In this document: positions 30,765-39,594 of the stretch, piece by piece
How the letters are laid out: each line of letters starts with the position of its first letter
How positions within the stretch are numbered: the first letter of the stretch is position 1
Assembly: GCF_000224065.1 (NCBI RefSeq)
Contig: NZ_AFWT01000014.1
Location: 1 to 64,000 of the forward strand
Direction of reading: 5' to 3'
DNA from: Thiorhodococcus drewsii AZ1
GTDB taxonomy: Bacteria > Pseudomonadota > Gammaproteobacteria > Chromatiales > Chromatiaceae
DNA length: 64,000 bases
Made by a program: the position numbers and the translations under genes
The notes under the pieces: generated by a model
Seen by the model: only the letters and a program-made list of their open reading frames with translations
Told to the model about the DNA's origin: nothing
Database searches by the model: none

Positions 30765-32057
30765 ATGTCGAAAAGCAGGCTTCGCGTCTCTGCCGCAGCA
30801 TTGGCTGCCGCACTCTCGATCGGCCTCTCGTCGGTCGCCTCGGCTGCCGACACCATCAAGGTCGGCATCCTCCATTCGCTCTCGGGCACCATGGCGATCA
30901 GCGAGACCACGCTGAAGGACACCATGCTGATGCTCATCGACGAGCAGAACAAGAAGGGCGGTCTGCTCGGCAAGAAGCTCGAACCCGTCGTCGTGGATCC
31001 AGCCTCAAACTGGCCGCTGTTCGCCGAGAAGGCGCGCGAACTGCTGGAGAAGGACAAGGTCGCAGCGGTCTTCGGCTGCTGGACCTCGGTCTCGCGCAAG
31101 TCGGTGCTGCCGGTGTTCGAGGAGCTGGATGGCCTGCTCTTCTATCCGGTGCAGTACGAAGGCGAGGAGTCCTCGAAGAACGTCTTCTACACCGGCGCCG
31201 CGCCCAACCAGCAGGCAATCCCGGCGGTCGACTATCTGATGAACGACCTGGGCGTGGAACGCTGGGTCCTGGCGGGCACGGACTATGTCTATCCGCGCAC
31301 CACCAACAAGATCCTGGAGGCCTACCTCAAGGCCAAGGGCGTCAAGGACGCGGACATCATGATCAACTACACGCCCTTCGGTCATTCCGACTGGCAGAGC
31401 ATCGTCTCGGACATCAAGAAGTTCGGCGCCACCGGCAAGAAGACCGCCGTGGTCTCGACCATCAACGGCGACGCCAACGTGCCCTTCTACAAGGAGCTGG
31501 GCAACCAGGGCATCTCGTCCGAGGACATCCCGGTGGTCGCCTTCTCGGTGGGCGAAGAGGAGCTTTCGGGCATCGACACCAAGCCGCTGGTCGGCCATCT
31601 TGCGGCCTGGAACTACTTCATGAGCGTCGATACGCCCGAGAACGAGGCATTCATCGACACCTGGCATGACTTCATCAAGGACGACAACCGCGTCACCAAC
31701 GACCCCATGGAGGCCCATTACATCGGCTTCAATCTGTGGGTGAAGGCGGTCGAGAAGGCCGGCAGCACCGATCCAGACAAGGTCGCCGAGGCCATCATCG
31801 GGCTGGAGACGCCCAACCTGACCGGCGGCAAGGCGGTGATGCTCAAGAACCATCACATCACCAAGCCGGTGCTGATCGGCGAGATCCAGGACGACGGCCA
31901 GTTCGCCGTGGTCTGGGAGACCGAGAAAGAGGTGCCCGGCGACGCCTGGTCCGACTATCTGCCGGGCAGCAAGGACATCGTCGCCGACTGGACGCCGCCC
32001 ATCTCCTGCGGCAACTACAACACCGTCACCAAGAAGTGCTCCGGTCAGAACTACTGA
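30765..32057 (+). CDS. urtA: urea ABC transporter, substrate-binding protein
   Basis: This 430-residue periplasmic binding protein has a signal peptide cleaved near SVASA-ADT. The start of the mature protein (IKVGILHSLSGTMAISETTL) and the later segments (AAVFGCWTSVSRKSVLPVFE, LFYPVQYEGEESS, KDDNRVTNDPMEAHYIGFNL) are those of UrtA. It captures urea and delivers it to UrtBC. I chose the ATG at 30765, preceded by GGAG at 10 nt. A longer in-frame start would spoil the signal peptide. It is the first gene of urtABCDE and is probably driven by the sigma-54 promoter just upstream. A hairpin follows its stop codon. Confidence 0.95.
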   Translation: MSKSRLRVSAAALAAALSIGLSSVASAADTIKVGILHSLSGTMAISETTLKDTMLMLIDEQNKKGGLLGKKLEPVVVDPASNWPLFAEKARELLEKDKVAAVFGCWTSVSRKSVLPVFEELDGLLFYPVQYEGEESSKNVFYTGAAPNQQAIPAVDYLMNDLGVERWVLAGTDYVYPRTTNKILEAYLKAKGVKDADIMINYTPFGHSDWQSIVSDIKKFGATGKKTAVVSTINGDANVPFYKELGNQGISSEDIPVVAFSVGEEELSGIDTKPLVGHLAAWNYFMSVDTPENEAFIDTWHDFIKDDNRVTNDPMEAHYIGFNLWVKAVEKAGSTDPDKVAEAIIGLETPNLTGGKAVMLKNHHITKPVLIGEIQDDGQFAVVWETEKEVPGDAWSDYLPGSKDIVADWTPPISCGNYNTVTKKCSGQNY

Positions 32058-32079
32058 TCGCGAAGCACGACCAACCCGA

Positions 32080-32099
32080 ATCCGGCCGACCGGCCGGAT
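32080..32099. other. GC-rich hairpin after urtA
   Basis: ATCCGGCC (32080-32087) and GGCCGGAT (32092-32099) form a perfect 8-bp stem with a 4-nt loop, 22 nt after the urtA stop. There is no T-run. Such a structure often gives partial termination or mRNA protection, so the binding protein is made in excess over the permeases. Confidence 0.5.
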
Positions 32100-32261
32100 C
32101 GGGACGGACCGAGTCACGGGTCGCGCTTTCATGCAACGAGCGTGTCCCTGGGTGGGCTGGCGCCGGTTCTCCGCCCGGCGTCTAGCTCCTCAAAAAACCC
32201 CGTACCCAAACGTATTCATGAATCGCGCCCCTTCGATCTGGACGCGGTTCGAGGGCCCGCC

Positions 32262-33890
32262 ATGCCAGTCAGATGTCTCAGCCGTACCGGTCTGCGAGCC
32301 AGGCTGATCGCCGCCCTCCTGCTGATCGCACTGATGCCGGGCGCATTCGCCGATCCAGGCGACTTCCAGCAGGGCGCGGCGCTGATCGCCGAGAACAGAT
32401 TCGCCAACCTCGAAGACGGCGTGGCGCTGGTTGCCGCGAGCGGCGACCCCAAGGCGCGCCAACTGCTGCTGGCGCTGCAGGGAAGCGATCTCTATCTGCG
32501 CAAGTCCGATCGGACGCTCGTCATCGCCGCCAAGGGGGCGGATGGCTACGACCTCACCGACCCGCTGACTGGCGAGTCGGCTGGAACCGCCGCCTCCAAG
32601 CGCGAACTCAAGCGCATCCGCATCAACAACCGACTGCGCTCCCAGCTGAGCGCGGCCATCGCCGGCCTCGACCTCTCGCATCAGGATCCCGCCGTCAGGC
32701 TGTCCGGCGTCAACGAGATGCTCGCCAACCTGGACGACGACGGACTCAAGCTGCTGCGCGAGCGCATCCAGGTCGAGACGGACACCGAAGTGCGCGAGGC
32801 GATGACCACCGCGATCGCCCTGGGCGATCTCGACAGCGCGGACCCCGAGGTGCGGCTGCAATCGCTCGACGTCCTGCAAGGCAACCTGCATCCGGCGGTG
32901 CGCGGAGCCATCCGGCGGTTGATCGAAACCGATGCCGATCCCGAGGTCCTCAAGAGCGCCCAGCGGGTCCAGGACAGCATCGAGTTCAAGCTCGAACTCT
33001 ACAGCCTGGCCGAAACGCTCTTCTTCGGCCTGAGCCTGGGCTCGGTGCTGGTGCTGGCAGCGATCGGGCTGGCCATCACCTTCGGCGTCATGGGGGTCAT
33101 CAACATGGCCCACGGCGAGCTGATCATGCTCGGCGCCTACACGACCTATCTCGTCCAGCAGCTGATGCCGGGGCACATCGGGCTCGCGCTCCTGCTGGCG
33201 ATTCCGGCGGCCTTCATGGTCTCGGGGGCGGTCGGCATCCTCATCGAGCGCGGCGTCATCCGCTTCCTCTACGGCCGACCGCTGGAGACCCTGCTCGCCA
33301 CCTTCGGTATCAGCCTGATCCTGCAGCAGCTGGTGCGCACCCTCATCTCGCCCCAAAACGTACCGGTCGCCAATCCGGATTGGATGTCCGGCTCCTGGCA
33401 GATCAACAGCGTCCTGTCCCTGACCATGAACCGCATGGTCATCATCGCCTTCTGTCTCATCGTCTTCAGCGCGCTCTATCTGGTGATGCGCAAAACGGCG
33501 CTGGGGCTGCAGGTGCGCGCGGTCTCGCAGAACCGCGCCATGGCACGCGCCATGGGGGTACGCTCGGCGCGGGTGGATGCGCTGACCTTCGGACTCGGCT
33601 CCGGCATCGCCGGCGTGGCGGGCGTGGCGCTCAGCCAGCTCACCAACGTCGGCCCCAATCTCGGGCAGACCTACATCATCGACTCCTTCATGGTGGTGGT
33701 CTTCGGCGGAGTCGGGAATCTCTGGGGAACACTGGTGGCAGGCATGTCGCTCGGCGTCGTCAACAAGATCCTCGAACCCTGGGCCGGGGCCGTGCTGGCC
33801 AAGATCCTGGTCTTGGTCTTCATCATCCTCTTCATCCAAAAACGCCCGCGCGGACTCTTCCCGCAGAAGGGCCGGGCGGCGGAGGGCTGA
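32262..33890 (+). CDS. urtB: urea ABC transporter permease, long UrtB
   Basis: This 542-residue permease is of the long type. A signal-like first helix (LIAALLLIALMPGAFA) precedes a hydrophilic region of about 210 residues with repeated helical pairs (ARQLLLALQG, DLDSADPEVRLQSLDVLQG, DADPEVLKSAQRVQD) resembling HEAT/armadillo repeats. The branched-chain/urea permease core begins near residue 245 (FFGLSLGSVLVLAAIGLAI). Conserved core segments include MGVINMAHGELIMLGAY and GVGNLWGTLVAGM. With UrtC it forms the membrane channel. The ATG at 32262 gives the signal-like start. Six nucleotides separate its stop from urtC. Confidence 0.92.
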   Translation: MPVRCLSRTGLRARLIAALLLIALMPGAFADPGDFQQGAALIAENRFANLEDGVALVAASGDPKARQLLLALQGSDLYLRKSDRTLVIAAKGADGYDLTDPLTGESAGTAASKRELKRIRINNRLRSQLSAAIAGLDLSHQDPAVRLSGVNEMLANLDDDGLKLLRERIQVETDTEVREAMTTAIALGDLDSADPEVRLQSLDVLQGNLHPAVRGAIRRLIETDADPEVLKSAQRVQDSIEFKLELYSLAETLFFGLSLGSVLVLAAIGLAITFGVMGVINMAHGELIMLGAYTTYLVQQLMPGHIGLALLLAIPAAFMVSGAVGILIERGVIRFLYGRPLETLLATFGISLILQQLVRTLISPQNVPVANPDWMSGSWQINSVLSLTMNRMVIIAFCLIVFSALYLVMRKTALGLQVRAVSQNRAMARAMGVRSARVDALTFGLGSGIAGVAGVALSQLTNVGPNLGQTYIIDSFMVVVFGGVGNLWGTLVAGMSLGVVNKILEPWAGAVLAKILVLVFIILFIQKRPRGLFPQKGRAAEG

Positions 33891-33896
33891 TCCGTC

Positions 33897-34994
33897 ATGC
33901 GATCCGACATCCAAACGGGCAGGCTCCAGCTCGATCGCGGCGGTCAGATCTTTCTGATCCTGCTAGCGGTCACGACCCTCCTGGTCCCGATCCTCAACCT
34001 GGCCGTCCCGACGGACAGCCCGCTGCACGTCTCCACCTTCACGGTGACCCTGCTCGGCAAGTATCTGACCTATGCCCTGCTCGCCGTCGCCGTCGATCTG
34101 GTGTGGGGCTATCTCGGCATCCTGAGCCTGGGGCACGGCGCCTTTTTCGCCCTCGGCGGCTATGCCATGGGCATGTATCTGATGCGCCAGATCGGCGACC
34201 GCGGCGTCTACGGCAACCCGGATCTACCCGACTTCATGGTGTTCCTCAACTGGCACGAGCTGCCCTGGTTCTGGCACGGCTTCGACCAATTCTGGTTCTC
34301 CGCGCTCATGGTGGTGCTGGTGCCCGGCGTCCTGGCCTTCGTCTTCGGCTGGCTCACCTTCCGCTCGCGCGTCACCGGGGTCTATCTGTCCATCATCACC
34401 CAGGCACTGACCTACGCCCTGATGCTGGCCTTCTTCCGCAACGAGATGGGCTTCGGCGGCAACAACGGCCTGACCGACTTCAAGGACCTGCTGGGATTCG
34501 ATCTGCAATCGGACGCGACCCGGATCGGGCTCTTCATCGCCAGTGCACTGGCGCTCGCTGGCGGCTATCTGGCCTGCCGCTATCTGGTCAACTCCAAGCT
34601 GGGACGGGTCGCCGTCGCCATCCGCGACGCCGAGAGCCGCACCCGCTTCATCGGCTACCGGGTCGAGCAGGTGAAGCTCTGGATCTTCGCCTTCTCCGCC
34701 GTGCTCGCCGGGATCGCCGGGGCGCTCTACGTGCCCCAGGTCGGCATCATCAACCCTGGCGAGTTCTCGCCGCTCAACTCGATCGAGATCGTGGTCTGGG
34801 TCGCCATCGGCGGGCGCGCCACGCTCTACGGCGCGGTGCTCGGCGCATTGCTGGTCAACTACGGCAAGACCTATCTCACCGGGGTCATGCCGGACGCCTG
34901 GCTGTTCGCCCTCGGCGGACTCTTCGTCCTGGTCACGCTCTTCCTGCCCCAGGGCATCGCCGGCCTGCTGCGCCGCAAGGGGGCTGCCGCATGA
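33897..34994 (+). CDS. urtC: urea ABC transporter permease
   Basis: This 365-residue polytopic inner-membrane protein of the branched-chain amino acid permease family is the partner of UrtB. Typical features are VWGYLGILSLGHGAFFALGG near residue 75, the helix-loop element AVAIRDAESRTRFIGYRVE (contact with the ATPases) and GAVLGALLVNYGKTYLTGV near the C-terminus. GGAGGG inside the end of urtB serves as its ribosome-binding site. The stop TGA overlaps the ATG of urtD. Confidence 0.94.
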   Translation: MRSDIQTGRLQLDRGGQIFLILLAVTTLLVPILNLAVPTDSPLHVSTFTVTLLGKYLTYALLAVAVDLVWGYLGILSLGHGAFFALGGYAMGMYLMRQIGDRGVYGNPDLPDFMVFLNWHELPWFWHGFDQFWFSALMVVLVPGVLAFVFGWLTFRSRVTGVYLSIITQALTYALMLAFFRNEMGFGGNNGLTDFKDLLGFDLQSDATRIGLFIASALALAGGYLACRYLVNSKLGRVAVAIRDAESRTRFIGYRVEQVKLWIFAFSAVLAGIAGALYVPQVGIINPGEFSPLNSIEIVVWVAIGGRATLYGAVLGALLVNYGKTYLTGVMPDAWLFALGGLFVLVTLFLPQGIAGLLRRKGAAA

Positions 34995-35821
34995 AGACGC
35001 TCGACACCCTGCGCACCACCATGCGCCGCGACCAGGTCTGGGACTTCATGCGTCCCAAACAGGGGCTAGAGCTGGACATGAGTCACGGCACCATCCTCTA
35101 CCTGGAGGACATCTCGGTCACCTTCGACGGCTTCCGCGCCATCGACCATCTCAACCTCTACATCGACGCGGGCGAGCTGCGCTGCATCATCGGGCCGAAC
35201 GGCGCCGGCAAGACCACCATGATGGACATCATCACCGGCAAGACGCGGCCCGACACCGGCACCGCCTGGTTCGGCCAGACCATCGACCTGCTGCGTCTGT
35301 CCGAGCCCGAGATCGCCAGCCTCGGCATCGGGCGCAAGTTCCAGAAGCCCACGGTCTTCGAGCCGCTCTCGGTGATGGAGAACCTGGAATTGGCCATGGC
35401 CGCCGACAAACGCGTCTGGCCAACCCTGAGGGCGCGTCTGACAGCGGAACAGCGAACCCGCATCGACGAGGTACTGGAGACCATCGGTCTGCAGAAGCAC
35501 CGCGCCCAGCGCGCGGGCGCACTGTCGCACGGTCAGAAGCAGTGGCTAGAGATCGGCATGCTGCTGATGCAGGATCCCTATCTGCTGCTGGTCGACGAAC
35601 CGGTCGCCGGCATGACCCACCAGGAGATGGATCGCACCGCCGAACTGCTGAAATCCCTCGCCGGCAAACACTCGGTCGTGGTCGTGGAGCACGACATGGA
35701 CTTCGTGCGCTCCATCGCCAACAAGGTCACCGTGCTCCACCAGGGCAGCGTGCTCGCCGAAGGGACCATGGACGAGGTCCAGAACGACCCGCGCGTGATC
35801 GAAGTCTACCTGGGCGGCTAG
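34991..35821 (+). CDS. urtD: urea ABC transporter ATP-binding protein
   Basis: This 276-residue LivG-like ATPase has an N-terminal extension of about 30 residues. The Walker A motif is IIGPNGAGKTTMMDI, the family-specific FQKPTVFEPLSV follows, and the ABC signature is in GALSHGQKQWLEIGML. Walker B is YLLLVDEPVAG with the downstream switch His in VVVVEHDMDF. It powers urea import together with UrtE. The start overlaps the urtC stop (ATGA). After its stop a pair of inverted REP-like sequences separates it from urtE. Confidence 0.94.
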   Translation: MKTLDTLRTTMRRDQVWDFMRPKQGLELDMSHGTILYLEDISVTFDGFRAIDHLNLYIDAGELRCIIGPNGAGKTTMMDIITGKTRPDTGTAWFGQTIDLLRLSEPEIASLGIGRKFQKPTVFEPLSVMENLELAMAADKRVWPTLRARLTAEQRTRIDEVLETIGLQKHRAQRAGALSHGQKQWLEIGMLLMQDPYLLLVDEPVAGMTHQEMDRTAELLKSLAGKHSVVVVEHDMDFVRSIANKVTVLHQGSVLAEGTMDEVQNDPRVIEVYLGG

Positions 35822-35827
35822 ACGTAG

Positions 35828-35961
35828 GGCGCAATAGCGAAGCGTATTGCGCCGGATGGAGATACCGCCATCGCCGAACGAATTCGGCCAACATCAGAGG
35901 ACAGGGATGGCGCCTCACATGCGTACCGATGGAGCGAATTCCTCTCGGCGCAATACGCTTC
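35828..35961. repeat. paired REP-like (BIME-type) palindromes between urtD and urtE
   Basis: GGCGCAATA (35828-35836) and TATTGCGCC (35845-35853) form a hairpin with an 8-nt loop. GGCGCAATACGCTTC at 35947-35961 is the exact reverse complement of 35839-35853, giving two REP units in opposite orientation. They occupy the 218-nt gap between urtD and urtE, where no gene is seen. Confidence 0.8.
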
Positions 35962-36039
35962 ACCGAAGAGCGATGTCGCAAGGGAATTGCCACCATCGGC
36001 ACACAGCGTTTCCGAGAATCAACAGAGACCCGGCAGGCC

Positions 36040-36735
36040 ATGCTGAGCATTCAAGCAATCAACCAATTCTACGGCGAGAGCCACACGCTCTGGGATCTCG
36101 ACCTGGAGGTTCCCGAGGGCCAATGCACCTGCATCATGGGCCGTAACGGGGTCGGCAAGACGACCCTGCTCCAGTGCATCATGGGGCTGCTGCCGGTCGC
36201 CTCCGGCCGCATGGACTATCTGGGCCAGAATCTGCTCAGACAATCGGCGGAGAAACGCGCCGGACTCGGCATCGGCTATGTCCCCCAGGGACGCCAGATC
36301 TTCCCCTTGCTGACGGTCGAGGAAAACCTGCGCATCGGTCTGCCGGCACGCCCGGACGGCAAGCGCCAGATCCCCGACGCCGTCTTCGCGCTCTTTCCCG
36401 TGCTGAAGGAGATGCTCGGACGACGCGGCGGCGACCTCTCGGGCGGTCAGCAGCAACAGCTCGCTATCGGCCGCGCGCTCGTGATCGATCCCAAGCTCCT
36501 GATCCTCGACGAGCCCACCGAGGGCATCCAGCCCAATATCGTGCAGGAGATCGGCGACATCGTCCGCAAACTCAATCGCGAGATGGGCCTGACCGTCATC
36601 CTGGTGGAGCAGAAGCTGCCGTTCGCGCGTCGCGTCGCGGATCGATTCTGCATCCTCGACCGGGGTCACGCGGTGGCGACCGGCGGCATCGACCAGCTCG
36701 ACGAGACCCTGGTGCGTGAATATCTGACCGTTTGA
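36040..36735 (+). CDS. urtE: urea ABC transporter ATP-binding protein
   Basis: This 231-residue LivF-like ATPase opens with LSIQAINQFYGESHTLWDLD, the usual UrtE start. It has Walker A MGRNGVGKTTLLQ, the segment GIGYVPQGRQIFPLLTVEEN, the signature DLSGGQQQQLAIGRAL, and Walker B LLILDEPTEGIQPNIVQEIG. With UrtD it energises urea uptake. The ATG at 36040 fits the domain boundary. Unlike the urtB-urtC-urtD junctions, it is 218 nt from its neighbour because of the REP-like pair, so its expression may be lower or separately controlled. Confidence 0.94.
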   Translation: MLSIQAINQFYGESHTLWDLDLEVPEGQCTCIMGRNGVGKTTLLQCIMGLLPVASGRMDYLGQNLLRQSAEKRAGLGIGYVPQGRQIFPLLTVEENLRIGLPARPDGKRQIPDAVFALFPVLKEMLGRRGGDLSGGQQQQLAIGRALVIDPKLLILDEPTEGIQPNIVQEIGDIVRKLNREMGLTVILVEQKLPFARRVADRFCILDRGHAVATGGIDQLDETLVREYLTV

Positions 36736-36747
36736 CCAGCCGCGCGC

Positions 36748-37140
36748 TCAGGGCGCCGAGCGCCCCGAATCCCAGCTGGACGCATCGAAACCCAGCTTCT
36801 CCGCGACGAGTCGATCCATGGTTGGCAGCGCGCTCCATTTCATCCGCTGAGAGGCCGGTGCCGGCGACTTGCCGGTCCAGCTGGCGGGGTCCCATCCGAG
36901 CACCGTCCACAACGCCTGCTCGTCCGGGGTGAGATCGAACCAGGCGAACCCATGCCAGAAGGCATTCACTTCGCCGGTCGGCTGACGGATACCCGGATCG
37001 CCCGCCGACACGCGGCCAGGCACGCCCGAGGCGATCAGAAAACCGATCAGGCAGGCTGCGATCAAGGGTGAAAAAGACGCGCGATGCCGCACAACGGATT
37101 GCAGCCCCACAACGGATTTCATGAGTTCAACGGACTTCAT
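36748..37140 (-). CDS. small secreted protein of unknown function
   Basis: This 130-residue product has a long basic N-terminus and a hydrophobic segment (FSPLIAACLIGFLIASGVPG) ending in a probable signal-peptidase site near RVSAG-DPG. The mature part is about 85 residues, with FWHGFAWFDLTPDEQALWTV and a second similar W/L-rich stretch (RMKWSALPTMDRLVAEKLGF). The ATG at 37140 follows GAAGGTGA by 6 nt. I recognise no family. It is convergent to urtE, 12 nt beyond it, and lies 66 nt downstream of the VOC protein gene on the same strand. Confidence 0.6.
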   Translation of the reverse strand: MKSVELMKSVVGLQSVVRHRASFSPLIAACLIGFLIASGVPGRVSAGDPGIRQPTGEVNAFWHGFAWFDLTPDEQALWTVLGWDPASWTGKSPAPASQRMKWSALPTMDRLVAEKLGFDASSWDSGRSAP

Positions 37141-37206
37141 GTTCGTCACCTTCTCGAAGAAAGAGGAAACACCAGGGGCCGGACGCTTGCGAACGGCCGT
37201 CCCGGA

Positions 37207-37779
37207 TCAGGACGGATCGCTCCGGTCCTGCGCCAAGGCATCCCTGGACGACAGTCGGCGCATCATCGCCTTCATGGGAGATCCGTCCCACTCCGGATGC
37301 TGGCGCATCAGCGCCTTCCCGGCCTTGATGCTGCGCAGGATCGCCCAGGGCGAGGGGATACGCGGGATATAGGCCAGCTCCCAACGGATGCCGGTTGCGT
37401 CGACGAAGAAGACTGCATAGTAGCCGGGCGCATAGATCGGATACTCGGCCGGAGCCTCGGTGACGGTCACATCCTCCCGCAGCAGGAATTCGGCATGGAA
37501 GCGGTCGACCTCGCGGCGGTTGCGCGCCCAGAGCGCGACATGGTGGATCCCGGTGGATTGATCCTCGTGATTCAGGCGCTCGCCGCCGCGTGCCGGCTGA
37601 ATGCCGATATAGCTGTGCGGCATGGGAAAACGCGCCATGTAGTAGGTGGAGCGGTATCCGATGTCCAGCGTCCAGAAGCTGGTGTATCCCAGCCAGCCGA
37701 ACATGCGGTCATAGAAGGCGACCGACCGCTCATAGTCCAGGACGGACAACTCGACATGGTGGAGTCCTCGAAATCGCAT
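37207..37779 (-). CDS. VOC-family (glyoxalase/bleomycin-resistance fold) protein
   Basis: This 190-residue protein begins with GLHHVELSVLDYERSVAFYD. A second beta-alpha unit contains GIHHVALWARNRREVDRF and YYAVFFVDATGIRWELAYIP. The two paired modules supply metal-ligand positions (His 7, His in IHHVAL, Glu in RWELAY), as in lyase-type VOC enzymes. The substrate is unknown. GGGAGG upstream of the ATG at 37779 supports the start. A 40-residue C-terminal extension is beyond the VOC fold. It is in the same orientation as the small secreted protein, probably bicistronic. Confidence 0.83.
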   Translation of the reverse strand: MRFRGLHHVELSVLDYERSVAFYDRMFGWLGYTSFWTLDIGYRSTYYMARFPMPHSYIGIQPARGGERLNHEDQSTGIHHVALWARNRREVDRFHAEFLLREDVTVTEAPAEYPIYAPGYYAVFFVDATGIRWELAYIPRIPSPWAILRSIKAGKALMRQHPEWDGSPMKAMMRRLSSRDALAQDRSDPS

Positions 37780-38010
37780 ACAAGACCTCCCTGAGTGAAT
37801 CGATGGGAACTAAGGCCCTCATCTTGACAGAGGCCGATTGCCGAACCAAGACGCAAGCGGCCCGGCGTTCAGGGCCGATTCACTCGGGGTCGATTCCCAG
37901 GATCCACGACACCATTTGGTCGCTACGTGCGTCCCTAACGGGTTCGCCACAGCATTCATGCGACCGCGTTCGCGTCCGGTCCGACCACATCCAGCCCCTC
38001 GGAGCCGCCC

Positions 38011-39225
38011 ATGACCGACACCTCCAAACCGACAGGTTCATCGACCGGCCTCGGGCTCTATCTCGGCGTCCTGCAGTTCCTGCTGCTGCTCACCTGGACC
38101 GTCTATGCACTCTATCTGCCCGGACTGCTGGAGTCGGTCGGCATCGCACGTCGCTGGACCGGCTGGATCCTGCTCGCCGACCAGGCGCTCTTCGCCTGCT
38201 TCGACATCGCCTTTGGCTTCCTGGCGGACCGGGCCTTCCGGCTCTATGCCCGGATCGGGCCCTGGGTGCTGGCGTTCACGGCGATCTCCTGCGCCGCCTT
38301 CCTCGCCCTGCCGCTGCTGCCCGGAGCGGGTGTGAGCCCCGCGCTCTTCCTCTGCGTCACCGCGATTTGGGTCCTGACCTCGTCGGCGCTGCGCTCACCG
38401 CTGTTCGCCCTGCTCGCGCGTCACGCCGCAACGCCCGCCGTTCCTCGACTCGCCGGACTGGCCCTGCTCGGCATGGGGCTGGCCGCAGCCGTCTCGCCCT
38501 ATCTGGGCACGCTGCTGGCCGCCCAGGATCCGCGCCTGCCCTTCGCCATCTCCAGCCTGACCCTGCTCGCCGTCTGCTCGGGCATCCTGGTCGCCGAACG
38601 CCACGCCCCGGCCACGGCCGCGACCGAGACGGCACCTCCACGCCGTCTTCCCGCCTGGGGTTGGCTGCCGGCGCTGCTGCTCGCCGCGCTCGCCTTCCAG
38701 ATCGGGTTCTTCATCAATGCCGGTCCACGCTATCTGCGCGAAGTCGACCCCAGCGCCCTGCCCTGGCTGATGCCCACCTTCTGGGTAACCTTCAGCCTGC
38801 TGGTCTTCATCGCCGGACGGCTCGGCGCGCGCTGGGGCGCGCCCCGGATCTTCATCCTCGGCTGCCTGACCGGCGCGGCCGGTCTGGCCCTAACGACGCT
38901 CGACGGACTCGGCGCGGCGATCGGCGGCTATGCGCTCGCGGGGCTCGGCTGGGGCTGCGCACTGCCGAGCGCCTTCGGTCTGGCTGCCGAATCCGGACGT
39001 CCGGGACGGACCGCAACCTTCACCGGACTGCTCTTCGCCACGCTGGCCGTAGCCGCCTTCCTGCGCATCGGAATCAATTTGAGCGGCTGGCCGAGCCGAG
39101 AGAATCTGACATCCCTGCTAACGACCGGCCCGGCCCTGTTCTGGCTGCTGGGCGGACTCCTGGTCCTGGTACTGATCCGGCTGGTACGCACCCGACACCT
39201 GAAGACCGACTCGATGCATGCCTGA
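38011..39225 (+). CDS. major facilitator superfamily transporter
   Basis: This 404-residue protein has about twelve hydrophobic helices. The first is LGVLQFLLLLTWTVYALYLP, and the loop after helix 2 (FGFLADRAFRLYARIG) resembles the MFS motif A. The substrate cannot be predicted. The ATG at 38011 has GGAG 8 nt upstream. The last 39 codons and the 3' flank lie inside a 232-bp direct repeat whose second copy abuts ureD. Between copies the C-terminal ..RTRH.. becomes ..RTRR.. by one base change. The gene as it stands is complete, but its 3' end is one product of the duplication described at 39106-41777. Confidence 0.85.
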   Translation: MTDTSKPTGSSTGLGLYLGVLQFLLLLTWTVYALYLPGLLESVGIARRWTGWILLADQALFACFDIAFGFLADRAFRLYARIGPWVLAFTAISCAAFLALPLLPGAGVSPALFLCVTAIWVLTSSALRSPLFALLARHAATPAVPRLAGLALLGMGLAAAVSPYLGTLLAAQDPRLPFAISSLTLLAVCSGILVAERHAPATAATETAPPRRLPAWGWLPALLLAALAFQIGFFINAGPRYLREVDPSALPWLMPTFWVTFSLLVFIAGRLGARWGAPRIFILGCLTGAAGLALTTLDGLGAAIGGYALAGLGWGCALPSAFGLAAESGRPGRTATFTGLLFATLAVAAFLRIGINLSGWPSRENLTSLLTTGPALFWLLGGLLVLVLIRLVRTRHLKTDSMHA

Positions 39226-39337
39226 CACGTCTGGAGACGATCGGACCAGACCTCTTGACCATCCCAGGCATTGTGCAGACCATCGGAACCAGGCAATCGC
39301 AATCATCACATAAAGGCCGACAACCGCCCGTGACGTA
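39106..39337. repeat. 232-bp direct repeat, copy A
   Basis: This segment (MFS 3' end plus the region originally leading into ureD) recurs at 41548-41777. I see one substitution (39197 A versus 41639 G) and a short indel cluster near 39304-39313. It ends at tgacgta, where copy B continues into ureD and copy A runs into foreign sequence. Confidence 0.95.
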
Positions 39338-39594
39338 TTTATACACGCTCGCCCTGCAACGGCGCTTCCCTCGGTCAGTTAGCACTTCCATGGGAACGCT
39401 TCCCCGTTGCTCCTGCCACACCTTTCTCACACCCTTCGTCGCCTATCCAGACACTCGGTCTTGGACCAATGTATGATCAAGGCCTGGGAAGGCGATGGCT
39501 ATCGTCTGCCTGATTTCGTCGCAGGGCGGTTTAGTGAACGGTTGTGGAGCCCCATCTTTCTAAATTCCTTCATTCAACAGTTCCAGGAGCAAAT
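39338..39594. other. non-coding left part of the 2.2-kb insert
   Basis: From the end of copy A to the choice-of-anchor A gene, I see no convincing gene. Composition changes from GC-rich to more AT-rich. This segment presumably carries the promoter of the downstream gene. No clear -35/-10 pair was identified. Confidence 0.5.
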
